Assembly: GCA_002438685.1 (NCBI GenBank)
Contig: DJQG01000076.1
Location: forward strand, 1-14,972
Length of the DNA stretch: 14,972 bases
Source of the DNA: Ruminococcaceae bacterium UBA6392
GTDB lineage: Bacteria; Bacillota; Clostridia; Oscillospirales; Acutalibacteraceae
Direction: 5' to 3'
Shown here: positions 14,463-14,972 of the stretch, piece by piece
Layout of the letters: each line of letters starts with the position of its first letter
Position numbering within the stretch: position 1 is the stretch's first letter
Position numbers and translations under genes: made by a program
Notes under the pieces: generated by a model
The model's input: the letters and a program-made list of their open reading frames with translations, nothing else
Told to the model about the DNA's origin: nothing
Database searches by the model: none

Positions 14463-14972
14463 CAGTGCTTGAAACAGAAAATCTTACCCACTATTATGAA
14501 AACGGCATGGCGGGAGCCGTCGCCGCTATCGAGAATATAAACGTGAAGTTTGAAAAGGGCGAAATAGTCGGAATAATCGGTCATACCGGCTCCGGCAAGA
14601 GCACCCTTCTTCAGCATCTCAACGGACTTTTGAAGCCCGATTCCGGCAGAGTTTTGCTCTGCGGCGAGGATATCAACAAAGACAAGCGCACCCTGCGCGC
14701 CGCAAGGTTCAGGGTTGGACTTTGCTTCCAGTATCCGGAGTATCAGCTTTTTGAAGAGACCGTCTATAAAGATATCTCGTTCGGACCGAAAAATATGGGA
14801 CTCGACAGCGCGGAGATTGACCGCCGCGTGCGCCGCGCCGCCGAATTTGTTGGGCTTAACGAAGAACATCTGAAAAAATCTCCGTTCGATCTTTCGGGCG
14901 GCGAAAAACGCCGCGCCGCAATAGCGGGCGTCATGGCGATGGAGCCCGAAGTGCTCATTCTCGACGAGCCGA
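14459..14972 (+). CDS. ecfA2: Energy-coupling factor transporter ATP-binding protein EcfA2 (3' partial)
   Basis: Second ATPase of the ECF module, cut by the window edge in Walker B after 171 codons. Visible are Walker A GHTGSGKS (41-48), the EcfA2-type Q-loop FQYPEYQLFEETV (90-102), the signature LSGGEKRRAAIAGVMAM, and LILDEP. The signature carries E149 where Q is usual (LSGGQ). A GGGGGTG ribosome binding site lies within the end of ecfA1, and the ATGA overlap couples translation. In Firmicutes ecfT normally follows; it would lie beyond the window. Confidence 0.94.
   Translation, partial: MTVLETENLTHYYENGMAGAVAAIENINVKFEKGEIVGIIGHTGSGKSTLLQHLNGLLKPDSGRVLLCGEDINKDKRTLRAARFRVGLCFQYPEYQLFEETVYKDISFGPKNMGLDSAEIDRRVRRAAEFVGLNEEHLKKSPFDLSGGEKRRAAIAGVMAMEPEVLILDEP

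Noticed and set aside
14051..14869. A 272-codon open frame on the minus strand across ecfA1 and ecfA2
   Set aside because: Antisense shadow; both + strand genes carry full ABC ATPase motifs.
1..14972. CRISPR array, insertion sequence, prophage or defence system
   Set aside because: No repeated spacer-like units, no transposase, integrase, toxin or nuclease gene, and all coding sequence is accounted for by housekeeping or transport genes.

Overview
The window looks like a chromosomal segment from a moderately GC-rich member of the Firmicutes, most likely a gut-type clostridium of the Oscillospirales/Ruminococcaceae kind. The supporting signs are strong Shine-Dalgarno sequences, a four-cysteine L32, a cysteine-rich YceD, an EcfA1/EcfA2 pair with Firmicutes-type Q-loops (FQNPDNQ, FQYPEYQLFEE), and a PotABCD importer in the usual Gram-positive order. 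The organism call is inference from protein character and not from a marker gene. All genes are on the + strand, none is broken, and no transposase, integrase, phage gene, CRISPR array, tRNA or rRNA was seen.

Layout. (1) 1-3704: a spermidine/putrescine ABC importer operon, potA (5'-truncated by the window edge), potB, potC and potD, with overlapping or tightly spaced genes, closed by a candidate intrinsic terminator. (2) 3731-4825: a stand-alone class II aldolase-family protein. (3) 4826-6762: a sigma-A-type promoter with an AT-rich upstream region carrying three helically phased TGAAAT repeats, then glucose-6-phosphate isomerase (pgi) and a small unclassified P-loop protein. (4) 6763-7750: a perfect-consensus promoter (TTGACA, 17 nt, TATAAT) whose -10 box sits in the centre of a 12-bp inverted repeat. 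It drives yceD (DUF177) and rpmF (ribosomal protein L32). An unusually well-folded ~87-nt RNA segment and a strong intrinsic terminator follow. (5) 7750-14972: a long co-directional run der, ruvC, ruvA, ruvB, glmM, a class I methyltransferase, ecfA1 and ecfA2 (cut by the window edge), with overlaps or gaps of at most 36 nt and no internal terminator.

How the genes work together. Region 1 imports polyamines: PotD binds the ligand outside, PotB/PotC form the channel and PotA hydrolyses ATP. Region 3 is central sugar metabolism. Regions 4 and 5 combine ribosome-related functions (YceD, L32, the ribosome-assembly GTPase Der, and a possible RNA methyltransferase), Holliday-junction processing (the full RuvABC set), the UDP-GlcNAc precursor step for the cell wall (GlmM), and the ATPase pair of the energy-coupling-factor vitamin importer.

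Most of the window is housekeeping. The parts that known genes do not explain are non-coding: the four-way-junction-like RNA between rpmF and der, placed directly before a terminator and with a possible alternative pairing; the palindrome wrapped around the yceD -10 box; the phased repeats before pgi; and the der leader, which has no Shine-Dalgarno next to the start. The best protein-level unknown is the 138-residue P-loop protein behind pgi.
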